From assembly GCA_016717165.1 (NCBI GenBank), contig JADKGA010000002.1, forward strand, positions 434,001-498,000: a stretch of 64,000 nt of DNA. The letters run 5' to 3'. The position numbers and the translations under genes were made by a program. The DNA comes from Candidatus Lutibacillus vidarii. GTDB lineage: Bacteria > Actinomycetota > Actinomycetes > Actinomycetales > Dermatophilaceae. The notes beneath the pieces were generated by a model. The model saw only the letters and a program-made list of their open reading frames with translations, was not told the origin of the DNA and ran no database searches. This document shows, piece by piece, positions 16,810-25,279 of this stretch (position 1 is its first letter; each line of letters begins with the position of its first letter).

Positions 16810-17763
16810 GTGACCCTCACGCAGGCACTTCGCGCCCCGCACGATGCCATCGCGCTCGCCGACGCGGCCACCAAGGCGGCCGCGCTGATCGAGGCGCTGC
16901 CCTGGCTGGAGCGCTTCCGCGGCGCGCTCGTCGTCGTCAAGTACGGCGGCAACGCGATGACGGAAGAGGCGCTCAAGGCCTCCTTCGCTCAGGACGTCGC
17001 CTTCTTGCGGTATGTCGGCCTGCGCCCGGTCGTCGTTCACGGTGGCGGCCCGCAGATCGGGTCGATGCTCGATCGGCTCGGGCTGCCCAGCGAGTTCAGG
17101 GGAGGCCTGCGCGTGACGACGCCGGAGGTGATGGATGTCGTGCGGATGGTCCTCACCGGTCAGGTGGGCCGCGAGATCGTCGGGCTGGTCAACGCCCACG
17201 GCGCGATGGCCGTCGGCCTGTCCGGCGAGGACGGCCGGCTCTTCGAGGGGCGGCGGCGCAAGGCCGTCGTCGGTGACCAGGAGTATGACGTGGGCCTGGT
17301 CGGGGAGGTCGTCGGGGTCAACCCCGGTGCGGTGATGGACATCGTCGAGGCGGGCCGGGTGCCGGTCGTCTCGACCGTCGCCCCCGACCCCGACCGGCCG
17401 GGCCAGGCTCTCAATGTCAACGCCGACTCGGCGGCGGCCGCACTGGCCGTGGGGCTGTCCGCGCGCAAGCTCGTCGTCCTGACCGACGTCGAGGGGATCT
17501 ATGCCGGCTGGCCGGACCGCTCCACCCTCATCGCCCGAATGTCGGCCTCCCGTGCCCGTGAGCTGCTGCCCACCGTCTCAGCCGGGATGATCCCCAAGCT
17601 CGAGGCCTGCATCCGCGCGGTGGACGGCGGCGTCCCGCAGGCACACGTCATCGACGGGCGGCAGCCGCACTCGATGCTCCTCGAGGTCTTCACCGCCGCG
17701 GGGATCGGCACGCAGATCTTCCCCGACCCGGTGGCCGGCTCGTCGGCCGGCCCGGTCGAGTAG
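16810..17763 (+). CDS. argB: Acetylglutamate kinase
   Basis: Phosphorylates N-acetyl-L-glutamate, the second step of arginine synthesis. The 317-residue amino-acid-kinase-fold protein has VVKYGGNAM, VVHGGGPQIGSMLDRLG, LNVNADSAAAALAVGL and SAGMIPKLEACIRAV. About 40 residues precede KYGGNAM, consistent with the N-terminal helix of arginine-inhibited hexameric enzymes. GTG 16810 follows GGAGAAGG. No argC, argJ or argD is adjacent; instead the catabolic-type arcB and arcC follow after a 341-bp regulatory gap. It may be the only copy or a second one. Confidence 0.93.
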   Translation: MTLTQALRAPHDAIALADAATKAAALIEALPWLERFRGALVVVKYGGNAMTEEALKASFAQDVAFLRYVGLRPVVVHGGGPQIGSMLDRLGLPSEFRGGLRVTTPEVMDVVRMVLTGQVGREIVGLVNAHGAMAVGLSGEDGRLFEGRRRKAVVGDQEYDVGLVGEVVGVNPGAVMDIVEAGRVPVVSTVAPDPDRPGQALNVNADSAAAALAVGLSARKLVVLTDVEGIYAGWPDRSTLIARMSASRARELLPTVSAGMIPKLEACIRAVDGGVPQAHVIDGRQPHSMLLEVFTAAGIGTQIFPDPVAGSSAGPVE

Positions 17764-17897
17764 CGCAGGCTCGACGCGACGGCTGGTGCGACATACCGGA
17801 GGTTCCACGGTCTGGCTATCCAAGGGGCGGAGGATCTCCCGCTCAGGCCCGAGATCAAGGGCACATCTCCTGTGACCTTCCTCATAAAACCGTGTTT

Positions 17898-17911
17898 GTT
17901 ACGCCCGTACC
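17898..17911. promoter_or_regulatory. Dyad operator O1 (arcB promoter)
   Basis: GTTACGCCCGTACC, one mismatch from the perfect site GGTACGCCCGTACC found between pucR and the MFS gene. Part of a set of five such dyads in this block. Confidence 0.6.
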
Positions 17912-17997
17912 AGAAATGATGGAACCAACCGGCCAGGCGTAGGCCCCGACAGTGAACTGGGTGGTCCGGCAAGTGGGGCTGCGCTTCGCCGCTATAT

Positions 17998-18011
17998 GGT
18001 ACGCAAGTACT
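17998..18011. promoter_or_regulatory. Dyad operator O2 (arcB promoter)
   Basis: GGTACGCAAGTACT, with both GTAC half-sites intact and 4-bp spacing. Its centre is 100 bp from O1, and the site lies about 95 bp before the arcB start codon. Confidence 0.65.
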
Positions 18012-18104
18012 ACAAGGTTGGCCCACATCCGAACCAGGAACCTGCGGTAGTCGATCCCGCGGGACCGACGGGGAACCGAGATCGGCCTGTGGAAAGGCAT
18101 ATCG

Positions 18105-19106
18105 ATGGCAGCCAGCTTCTTCGGTCGCTCCTTCCTCAAGGAGCTCGACTACACCCCCGCCGAATGGCGCGCACTGCTTGACCTGGCGGTCGAGCTCAAG
18201 GCGGCGAAGCGGGAGGGGCGCGAGGTGCAGCACCTCACTGGACGCAATATCGCGCTCATCTTCGAGAAGACCTCGACCCGGACCCGGTGCTCCTTCGAGG
18301 TCGCCGCCTTCGACCAGGGCGCTCATGTCACCTACCTCGACCCCTCGGGCAGCCAGATGGGGCACAAAGAGTCGGTGAGCGACACGGCCAAGGTGCTCGG
18401 CCGCTACTACGACGGCATCGAGTTCCGCGGCTCGACGCAGGAACACGTCGAAATCCTCGCCCGGGACTCGGGCGTCCCGGTGTGGAACGGTCTGACCGAC
18501 GACTGGCATCCCACCCAGATGCTCGCCGACCACCTGACGATGCGGGAACACTCGCCTGGCAAGTCCGACCAGGAGATCGCCATCGCCTATGTCGGTGATG
18601 CGCGCAACAACGTGGCGAACTCGATCCTCGTCTCCTGCGCGATGCTGGGGATGGACGTGCGGATGGTCGCTCCCAAGGAGCTGCACAATGCGCCCGCGAT
18701 CGTCGCCAGGGCCGAGGAGCTCGCCGCGGCCGAGGGCGGCAAGGTCCTGGTCACCGACGACATCGACGAGGGCGTTCAGGGCGTCGACTTCATCTACACC
18801 GACGTGTGGCTGTCCATGGGGGAGCCGAAGGAGAGGTGGGACTCGCGCATCGCGCTGCTTCGGGACTACGCCGTGACCACCGCGATGATGGCCAAGACGG
18901 GGAAGGCGACCAAGTTCCTCCACTGCCTGCCGGCCTTCCACGACACCAAGACCGCCGTCGGCAGGGATATCGCCGAGAAGACCGGGCTGCAGTTCCTCGA
19001 GGTCAGCGACGAGGTCTTCTCCTCGCCGGCGTCGATCGTCTTCGACCAGGCCGAGAACCGCATGCACACGATCAAGGCGGTCATGGTCGCGACGCTGGGC
19101 CGGTGA
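18105..19106 (+). CDS. arcB: Ornithine carbamoyltransferase, catabolic (ArcB) type
   Basis: Transfers carbamoyl between citrulline and ornithine; catabolic forms make carbamoyl phosphate and ornithine from citrulline. The 333-residue protein has the carbamoyl-phosphate motif STRTRCSFE, HPTQ (in DDWHPTQMLADH), the ornithine-binding SMG loop in DVWLSMGE and the catalytic cysteine motif FLHCLPAFHD. The SMG loop argues for ornithine rather than aspartate or putrescine as acceptor. Length and close linkage to carbamate kinase (stop and start 4 bp apart) argue for a catabolic role. Preceded by two dyad operators, so expression is probably conditional. Confidence 0.93.
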   Translation: MAASFFGRSFLKELDYTPAEWRALLDLAVELKAAKREGREVQHLTGRNIALIFEKTSTRTRCSFEVAAFDQGAHVTYLDPSGSQMGHKESVSDTAKVLGRYYDGIEFRGSTQEHVEILARDSGVPVWNGLTDDWHPTQMLADHLTMREHSPGKSDQEIAIAYVGDARNNVANSILVSCAMLGMDVRMVAPKELHNAPAIVARAEELAAAEGGKVLVTDDIDEGVQGVDFIYTDVWLSMGEPKERWDSRIALLRDYAVTTAMMAKTGKATKFLHCLPAFHDTKTAVGRDIAEKTGLQFLEVSDEVFSSPASIVFDQAENRMHTIKAVMVATLGR

Positions 19107-19110
19107 CGAC

Positions 19111-20085
19111 ATGCGGATCGTCATCGCCCTCGGCGGCAACGCGCTGCTCAAGCGCGGCGAGGCGCCGGACGCCGCCACCCAGATCGCCAACGTCGAGGTG
19201 GCCTGCGCCGCCCTCGCCCCCCTGGCCGAGGAGCACGAGATCGTCATCACCCACGGCAACGGCCCGCAGGTCGGCGTCCTGGCGCTGGAGTCGGCCAACG
19301 ACCCGAACCTCACTCGGCCGTACCCCTTCGACACCCTCGGCGCCGAGACCCAGGGGATGATCGGCTACTGGATGCTCCAGTCCCTCCAGAACAACCTGCC
19401 GGGCCGCCATGTCGCCGCGATCATCAACCAGACCCTTGTCCTCGCCGGCGACCCCGCCTTCGACAACCCGACCAAGTTCGTCGGTCAGGTGTATCACGAG
19501 GCGGCCGCCAAGCAGCTCGCCGCTGAGCGAGGCTGGGTCATGAAGCCGGATGGCCCGTACTGGCGCCGGGTCGTGGGCTCGCCCAAACCGCAGCGGGTCC
19601 TCGAGACCCGGCTGATCCGGACCCTGCTCGACTCCGGCGCCGTGGTCGTCTGCGCCGGTGGCGGCGGCATCCCGGTCATCCGCAACGCCGAGGGGCATCG
19701 CGAGGGCGTCGAGGCGGTCGTCGACAAGGACCTCACCGCGGCGGTGCTCGCCGAGCATCTCGAGGCCGACTTCCTCATGATCCTCACCGACGTCGAGGCG
19801 GTCATCGACGGTTACGGCACCGACGACGCCACGCCGATCCCGAGAGCCACGCCGACCCAGCTGCGCGAGAAGGGCTTTCCCGCCGGGTCGATGGGTCCGA
19901 AGGTCGAGGCGGTGTGCCGGTTCGTCGAGCTGACCGGTGATACGGCGGCGATCGGCCGGCTCGAGGACGCCGCCGACATCGTCTATGGCCGGGCTGGGAC
20001 GGTCGTCACCCCCGGCGGCAACTACGGCGGACCCAACGACATCCCCATCCCGCAACGCCGCGACGAACGGGTCGCCCGCAAGTGA
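19111..20085 (+). CDS. arcC: Carbamate kinase
   Basis: Converts carbamoyl phosphate and ADP to ATP, carbon dioxide and ammonia, the energy-yielding step of arginine or agmatine breakdown. The 324-residue amino-acid-kinase-fold protein shows IALGGNALLKRGE, THGNGPQVGVLALE, CAGGGGIPV, VEAVVDKDLTAAVLA and FPAGSMGPKVEA. ATG 19111 is 4 bp after the arcB stop, with no separate promoter. The next gene starts 77 bp later on the same strand. Confidence 0.96.
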   Translation: MRIVIALGGNALLKRGEAPDAATQIANVEVACAALAPLAEEHEIVITHGNGPQVGVLALESANDPNLTRPYPFDTLGAETQGMIGYWMLQSLQNNLPGRHVAAIINQTLVLAGDPAFDNPTKFVGQVYHEAAAKQLAAERGWVMKPDGPYWRRVVGSPKPQRVLETRLIRTLLDSGAVVVCAGGGGIPVIRNAEGHREGVEAVVDKDLTAAVLAEHLEADFLMILTDVEAVIDGYGTDDATPIPRATPTQLREKGFPAGSMGPKVEAVCRFVELTGDTAAIGRLEDAADIVYGRAGTVVTPGGNYGGPNDIPIPQRRDERVARK

Positions 20086-20162
20086 CCGTGGCTTAACCAT
20101 GCGACGGACATCAGCACAGCAGTCGAGCACCGGCTCGACTCGACAGAAGAGGTGAGCAAGGC

Positions 20163-21290
20163 ATGCCGAAGATCGTCAACTCGTGGAACGACTTCGACCC
20201 GCTCAAGCGGGTCATCGTCGGCCGCGCGGACAACAGCTGTATCCCCCCGGAGGAGCCGGCCACGTCGGAGAAGGTGCCGATCGACTCCCCGATGCGGGGG
20301 ATGTGGGGGCCGCGTCCGGTCGCCACCGTGGAGGCTGCCAACGCGCAGCTGGAGAACTACGTCACGGTCCTCGAAGGACTGGGCATCCAAGTCGACCGCC
20401 CGACCCCGCTGCAGTGGAACGCACCGGTCATCACCCCGGACTTCCGCACCGACTCGATGATGACCCAGATGCCCCCGCGGGACATCCTGCTCACCATCGG
20501 CAACGAGATCATCGCCTCCGCCAACAGCTTCCGGTGCCGGTACTTCGAGTACCTCGCCTACTGGCCGCTGATGCGGGAGTACTTCGAGAACGACCCCGAG
20601 TTCAAGTGGAGCCAGGCACCTCGGCCCCGTCTGACCGACAAGTCGTACAAGCACAACTACTACGACGAGCGGATCAGCCTCGAGGAGCGTCTGGTCCGAA
20701 CCGCCAACAAGGACTTCGTGACCACGGAGTACGAGCCGATGTGGGATGCGGCCGACGTCATGAGGCTCGGCAAGGACCTCTTCATCCAGCACGGTCTGAC
20801 GACCAACCGGACTGCGATGGAGTGGTTCAAGCGGTACTACCCCGATCTGAGGGTCCACGCGGTCAACTTCCCCGGCGACCCCTACCCGATCCACATCGAC
20901 GCGACCTTCGTGCCATTGCGGCCAGGCCTGATCATCAACAACCCGCACCGTCGGCTCCCCGAGGAGCAGCGCAAGATCTTCGAGGCCAACGACTGGCAGA
21001 TCATCGATGCCGCCATGCCGGCGCACGAGGAGCCGCCACCGCTGTGCTACTCGTCCGTCTGGCTCTCGATGAACTGCCTCGTCATCGACCACAAGACAGT
21101 CATCGTCGAGGCTTCCGAGGTCCACCAGGCGGAGCAGATGGACAAGCTCGGGATGAACGTCATCCCGGTCCCCTTCCGCGACGTCTACGCCTTCGGCGGC
21201 GGCTTGCACTGCGGCACCGCTGACGTCTACCGGGAGGGCACCTGTGAGGACTTCTTCCCGAACCAGGTCGAGGACCCCACGAGGGTCTGA
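20163..21290 (+). CDS. Arginine:glycine amidinotransferase-family enzyme, acceptor unknown
   Basis: 375 residues with clear similarity, along its full length, to L-arginine:glycine amidinotransferase. Landmarks: NSWNDFDPLKRVIVGRAD at the N-terminus, MPPRDILLTIGNEI, RYFEYLAYW, FVTTEYEPMWDAAD (catalytic aspartate), IHIDATF (catalytic histidine) and GGGLHCGTADV (catalytic cysteine), so the Asp-His-Cys triad of the family is complete. Family members move the amidino group of arginine to an amine, releasing ornithine; relatives in the same superfamily hydrolyse arginine to citrulline. Here it follows arcB-arcC, where arginine deiminase would be expected. ATG 20163 follows AGAAGAGGTGAGC. Whether it is a transferase or hydrolase cannot be read from sequence. 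Confidence 0.85.
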   Translation: MPKIVNSWNDFDPLKRVIVGRADNSCIPPEEPATSEKVPIDSPMRGMWGPRPVATVEAANAQLENYVTVLEGLGIQVDRPTPLQWNAPVITPDFRTDSMMTQMPPRDILLTIGNEIIASANSFRCRYFEYLAYWPLMREYFENDPEFKWSQAPRPRLTDKSYKHNYYDERISLEERLVRTANKDFVTTEYEPMWDAADVMRLGKDLFIQHGLTTNRTAMEWFKRYYPDLRVHAVNFPGDPYPIHIDATFVPLRPGLIINNPHRRLPEEQRKIFEANDWQIIDAAMPAHEEPPPLCYSSVWLSMNCLVIDHKTVIVEASEVHQAEQMDKLGMNVIPVPFRDVYAFGGGLHCGTADVYREGTCEDFFPNQVEDPTRV

Positions 21291-21551
21291 ACCGCCGACG
21301 CCCGGGTCGTCGATCCGGACCCCGGTACCGAACAGGGGCGCACCACATGAGCCGTCCGATCCGCGGCAGGAGCGGCGTTCTCGACTCGGGAACGCCGGCC
21401 TCCCGCCGTGGTCGCGGCCGACCGCAAGGCCACCCTGGCGCACTCGCCGCGGGTGACGTCATACCGCCATGGTCCGGCGGTACACGGACCAGTGCCTGGC
21501 GAGCGCCGACGCTCCGCGACCGGCGGCTCTCCAGCCGACAATGGAGAGGTC

Positions 21552-22925
21552 ATGAACAATTCGCCTGAATCGGTGGCCCGCTCTGCGGCCCCAACCCACG
21601 AGGAACTGTCCCCCGAGCAGAGGGTCGCCCTGCGCAAGGCTGCCATGGCGAGCTTCATCGGGAACTTCGTCGAGTGGTTCGACTATGCGTCGTACGGCTA
21701 CTTCGCGACGATCATCGCGCACGTCTTCTTCCCCGACGAGGACGGCAGCTCGGCGCTCATCAAGACGTATGCCGTCTTCGCCATCTCGTTCATCCTGCGC
21801 CCCATCGGTGGCATCGTCTGGGGCCACCTCGGCGACCGCCGGGGCCGCCGCTGGGCGCTGTCGTGGTCGATCCTGCTCATGTCGGGGGCGACCTTCTGTA
21901 TCGGTCTGCTCCCGTCCTACGCTGCGATCGGCCTGCTGGCCCCGCTCGGCCTTCTCGTACTCCGTGCGATCCAGGGCTTCTCGGCCTCCGGTGAGTATGC
22001 CGGTGCCTCCGCCTTCCTCGCGGAGTACGCCCCCAAGGGCAAGCGCGGCCTGTACTGCTCGTTCGTCCCGGCCAGCACCTCGGCCGGCCTCCTCGTCGGT
22101 TCGCTCTTCGCCTTCGGCATGCACTCCTGGCTGACCGAGGGCGACCAGCAGAGCTGGGGCTGGCGCATCCCGTTCCTGCTCGCCGGCCCGCTCGGCATCA
22201 TCGGCCGGTACATCCGGGTGCACCTGGAGGACTCGCCGGTCTACCGGGAAATGGCGGCACAGACCGACCTGTCCCACGCCAAGGCCCCCATCTCGGAGCT
22301 GTTCAGCAAGCACACGAAGGCCTTCTTTATCGCCCTCGGCGTCGCGAGCCTCAATGCCGTCGCGTTCTACCTCATCCTCAGCTACATGCCGGTCTACCTT
22401 GTCGACACCCTCGGGATCGAGCAGTCGACAGCCGACACCGCTTCAACGGTCTCGCTGTTCATCTACATGCTGGCGATCTTCGTCATGGGGGCGATTTCGG
22501 ACCGGCACGGGCGCAAGAAGATGCTCGTGCTCGCGTCGATCCTGTTCATCGTTCTCACCGTGCCGCTCTTCCTGCTCTTCAAGCAGCCCGGGCTCCCGGT
22601 CGCGATGGTCATCGGCATCACCGTCGTCTTCTCGCTGATCCTCACCGTCAACGACGGAACGCTGCCGACCTTCCTCGCGGAGATCTTCCCGACCCAGGTC
22701 CGCTACAGCGGCTTCGCGCTGAGCTTCAACGCTGCCAACGCCTTCCTCGGCGGTACGGCGCCGCTGGTCGCGACCTCGCTCATCGCGGCCACGGGGAATG
22801 ACGCGATCCCGGCGTGGTACCTGACGATGTGGGCGGTCCTTGCGCTCATCGCCATGCTCATGAGCAAGGAGACCGCATTCCTCGACCTCAAGGACGACCA
22901 CGCGGTCGACAGCGTCGTCCGCTGA
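21552..22925 (+). CDS. MHS-family (ProP/ShiA-like) MFS symporter
   Basis: 457-residue 12-helix major facilitator. The N-terminal signature FIGNFVEWFDYASYGYFA, the loop GHLGDRRGRRWAL and RAIQGFSASGEYAGA place it in the metabolite:proton symporter subfamily that carries proline, betaines, citrate or shikimate. ATG 21552 follows GGAGAGG. It lies 261 bp after the amidinotransferase-like gene on the same strand and is followed by a terminator, so it probably imports the substrate of this locus. A canonical ArcD arginine/ornithine antiporter is not present. Confidence 0.9.
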   Translation: MNNSPESVARSAAPTHEELSPEQRVALRKAAMASFIGNFVEWFDYASYGYFATIIAHVFFPDEDGSSALIKTYAVFAISFILRPIGGIVWGHLGDRRGRRWALSWSILLMSGATFCIGLLPSYAAIGLLAPLGLLVLRAIQGFSASGEYAGASAFLAEYAPKGKRGLYCSFVPASTSAGLLVGSLFAFGMHSWLTEGDQQSWGWRIPFLLAGPLGIIGRYIRVHLEDSPVYREMAAQTDLSHAKAPISELFSKHTKAFFIALGVASLNAVAFYLILSYMPVYLVDTLGIEQSTADTASTVSLFIYMLAIFVMGAISDRHGRKKMLVLASILFIVLTVPLFLLFKQPGLPVAMVIGITVVFSLILTVNDGTLPTFLAEIFPTQVRYSGFALSFNAANAFLGGTAPLVATSLIAATGNDAIPAWYLTMWAVLALIAMLMSKETAFLDLKDDHAVDSVVR

Positions 22926-22941
22926 CCCACGGGGAGGGAGA

Positions 22942-22967
22942 ACCCGGCCGCGTGGCTGCGGCCGGGT
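22942..22967 (+). terminator. Terminator after the MHS symporter
   Basis: ACCCGGCCGC (22942-22951), loop GTGGCT, GCGGCCGGGT (22958-22967), then CTTCTCGTT. Ends the arcB-arcC-amidinotransferase-symporter unit; may also serve the converging GNAT gene. Confidence 0.8.
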
Positions 22968-23015
22968 CTTCTCGTTCGGTGGCGGGACCGCCGGTGACGC
23001 GAGCGGGCGCGGTGC

Positions 23016-23543
23016 TCAGCAGGCGGACCGGGCGCACAGGGGCAGGTCGACCATGCGCAGCGAGTCGATCACCGCGCCGGTGAGGCTGACGTGCGTGGAC
23101 CGTGCGACGACGACCATGCCGAGGTGCTCGTAGATGGCGCGGTTGCGCGCTTCGCTGGCGCGCACCGAGCAGGACAGCCCAGCCAGGCCCTCGCCCAGCG
23201 CGCGCTCGCGCAACCAGTCCAGGATGCGCGTCGCGACGCCGGCTCCGCGCGCCTCGGGGGCGACGGAGAGCCGGGAGAAGTACAGCGTCTGGGTCGGCTC
23301 GTCGACCGCGAACTTCACCATGCCCACGACGGCCTGGCCCTGGACCACCAGGGCGACCCGGGTGGACCGGACCATCTCGGCGCGCAGCGTCTCGGTCGTC
23401 TCCCGGGTCGCGCCGGACTCCGCGCCGCGGGCGAGGTACTCCACGAACGCGCGATGCATCACTGCGCAGGCGATCTCGGCCTGGTCCGGCCCGACCTCGC
23501 AGATCGCGGTCTCGAGTCGGGAGGCAAGCGCTGTGATGGTCAC
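23016..23543 (-). CDS. GNAT-family N-acetyltransferase
   Basis: 175-residue acetyltransferase. The central strand-turn-helix FSRLSVAPEARGAGVATRIL contains the acetyl-CoA pyrophosphate loop (R-x-x-G-x-A type), and RNRIYEHLGM-like ARNRAIYEHLG follows as in the family C-terminal half. Substrate unknown. The GTG start at 23543 has no ribosome site and lies 7 bases after a TACTTT -10 element, so it is probably a leaderless message. A GTAC dyad covers this promoter, tying the gene to the neighbouring catabolic locus. Confidence 0.82.
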   Translation of the reverse strand: MTITALASRLETAICEVGPDQAEIACAVMHRAFVEYLARGAESGATRETTETLRAEMVRSTRVALVVQGQAVVGMVKFAVDEPTQTLYFSRLSVAPEARGAGVATRILDWLRERALGEGLAGLSCSVRASEARNRAIYEHLGMVVVARSTHVSLTGAVIDSLRMVDLPLCARSAC

Positions 23544-23549
23544 AGAAAA

Positions 23550-23565
23550 AAAGTACTACCGTACT
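23550..23565 (-). promoter_or_regulatory. Leaderless GNAT promoter overlapped by dyad operator O3
   Basis: On the minus strand TACTTT (23555-23550) sits where a -10 box would be if transcription starts at the GTG of 23543. The operator AGTACTACCGTACT (23552-23565) overlaps it, an arrangement fitting repression. Confidence 0.6.
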
Positions 23566-23574
23566 AGTTGATTG

Positions 23575-25086
23575 TCACCCAGGAACCGCGGATCCGGCGC
23601 CCGACAGTAGGTCACGGGCCTCCAAGGCCAGCCAGATATGGGCGATCGTCGCGGTCTCGGACAGATCCGACCCAAGGAGGCGTTCCACCTTGTGGATCCG
23701 GTAGAGCACGGTCTGCCGATGGACGTTGAGGGCCGACGCGCTCCGCTGCCACGACCGCTGGTTGTCGAGGAAGGCGCGCAGGGTGTCGACGAGCTCACCA
23801 CCATGCTCCTCGTCGTCGCGCAGCAGTGGGCCCAGCCACTGCTCCACGACCGCGCGGGCGTCGGTGAGGTCGGCGATTCCGGACCAGGCCGTCGCCACGC
23901 CATACCGGACGAGTGACTCCCCGGTGCGCTCAGCGATGCCCATGGCCCAGGCCGACTCCCGGTCGGCGTCCGGGCCGCGCGCCACGCGGCCGAGCGGACG
24001 GCTGATGCCGACCCGGCCGCCTCGGCCCAAGGAGTCGGTCAGCCGGGCGAGCGAGGCGTCGTCCCCTGGGAGGAGGACGTGAGCGATCGAGGCCCGGACC
24101 GCCACCGCGTGTGGGACGCGCCGGCGCCAGAGGGAGACGTGGAGCTCGGCCACCCGGTCGGGGTCGGGCGAGCTGGCGGCGGCGAGTACACAGTGGGACA
24201 CGTCAAGGCCGCGCGCGGCGAGCTCGCGCCGGATCCGATGCTCGTCGCTGCGGCCGGAGATGACGCGGACGGCGAGGTCAGCGAGGGCGCGACGGTCATC
24301 GTCGAGGGCCTGATGGGTGTGCCATAGCTCGAGCGCGACGATGGTGGCGGCGTGGGGGAGCAGGATGGTGTTGATCGGCCGCCCGTCGGGCTGGACCGCC
24401 ACGAGGACGGCGGTCGGGCAGGTGGGGACCGGCACGATGAAGACGATCTCTCCGGTGGCGGCCTGCACTGACGGCAGGCCGACCCGCAGCGAGCCCTCCG
24501 CGGCGCGACGCACCGCCTCGCGAGCGGCCGGTGGGGGGCTCTGGTCTCCGGGGTGGTAGGCGGCGCCGCTCACCCGGTCGCAGACGAAGACCGGGCAGCC
24601 GAGCTCCTTGGCGATCGCCGGAGCGGTGTAGGCACGATCGCGCTCGCCGCTCGCCGCCGCCCGGAGGGCTTCGTAGAGCCGCTCGGTGCCCGCGACCCGA
24701 CGGGACTGCTCGACGAGGGTCGACTCGCCCACTGCCCGCGAGATCGTCACGAAGGGCGTCGGATAGGCCACCCGGAGCACCGGGAAGCCGAGCCGGTCGC
24801 TTGCGGCGGCCATCTCCGGAGTGAGCGGCGGGCAGTACATCTGCTCGGCCAGCGCCAGCCCACAGGCACCGACGCGGTCGAGCTCTTCGACCAGATGGAC
24901 CTGCTCCGAGGCCTCGGTCGGCATCGACATTCCGTTGGTCATGAGCAGGTCGCCCGCGCTCACCCAGGGCCACGGCTCCGGCAGCTCCGAGGTGTGCGTC
25001 CAGGTCACCGTCCGGCCGAGCCCGCCGGCCCCCGAATGGAGCCGGAGCCCCAGGTGCGGCATGGCGACCAGCTCGCCGACGGTCAC
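23575..25086 (-). CDS. PucR-family transcriptional regulator
   Basis: 503-residue regulator. Residues 1-120 match the PucR N-terminal domain (VGELVAMPHLGLRLHSG, GDLLMTNGM, CGLALAEQM, GFPVLRVAYPTPF); the C-terminal end is the PucR helix-turn-helix (LRAFLDNQRSWQRSASALNV, HRQTVLYRIHKVERLLG). PucR-type proteins control purine, allantoin, amino-acid or polyamine catabolism in response to a small ligand. GTG 25086 is chosen because GGAGAGG lies 5 nt upstream; GTG 25092 is an alternative. It is divergent from the MFS gene and shares the intergenic dyad operator, so autoregulation is likely. Confidence 0.88.
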   Translation of the reverse strand: MTVGELVAMPHLGLRLHSGAGGLGRTVTWTHTSELPEPWPWVSAGDLLMTNGMSMPTEASEQVHLVEELDRVGACGLALAEQMYCPPLTPEMAAASDRLGFPVLRVAYPTPFVTISRAVGESTLVEQSRRVAGTERLYEALRAAASGERDRAYTAPAIAKELGCPVFVCDRVSGAAYHPGDQSPPPAAREAVRRAAEGSLRVGLPSVQAATGEIVFIVPVPTCPTAVLVAVQPDGRPINTILLPHAATIVALELWHTHQALDDDRRALADLAVRVISGRSDEHRIRRELAARGLDVSHCVLAAASSPDPDRVAELHVSLWRRRVPHAVAVRASIAHVLLPGDDASLARLTDSLGRGGRVGISRPLGRVARGPDADRESAWAMGIAERTGESLVRYGVATAWSGIADLTDARAVVEQWLGPLLRDDEEHGGELVDTLRAFLDNQRSWQRSASALNVHRQTVLYRIHKVERLLGSDLSETATIAHIWLALEARDLLSGAGSAVPG

Positions 25087-25100
25087 GCTCACCTCTCCAT

Positions 25101-25114
25101 GGTACGCCCGTACC
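25101..25114. promoter_or_regulatory. Dyad operator O4 (pucR/MFS intergenic)
   Basis: GGTACGCCCGTACC, a perfect palindrome with a 2-bp centre (half-sites GGTACG and CGTACC). It is directly before the pucR ribosome-binding site and is the best instance of the five-site set. Confidence 0.7.
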
Positions 25115-25279
25115 GATCCCGTCGTCTGTGCACCTGCACAAGGACCCACCTCACATCCTGAGCGTCGGCGCCGCGACCGGCAGGCCCGTCCGCGCCAAGA
25201 CTGGAAGCATCCCGCGAACGCCCCGTCCGGGCCGTCGTCGGTCCCGGCTCGGGCGGTGCGCACCAGCAAGGAGAGCGCC

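Larger units (their letters stand above)
17764..18104. promoter_or_regulatory. Regulatory gap upstream of arcB
   Basis: 341 bp without a gene. It is conspicuously AT-rich around 17870-17920 and 17990-18015 compared with its surroundings. It contains two GTAC-N4-GTAC-like dyads whose centres are exactly 100 bp apart (listed separately). TATATGG at 17994 touches the second dyad and could be a -10 element. A GGAAAGG ribosome site precedes the arcB start. Confidence 0.6.

Noticed and set aside
20163..21290. Calling this gene arginine deiminase (arcA) from its position beside arcBC
   Set aside because: Its motifs follow the amidinotransferase family along the whole length, not the arginine deiminase family, so only the broader family call is given.
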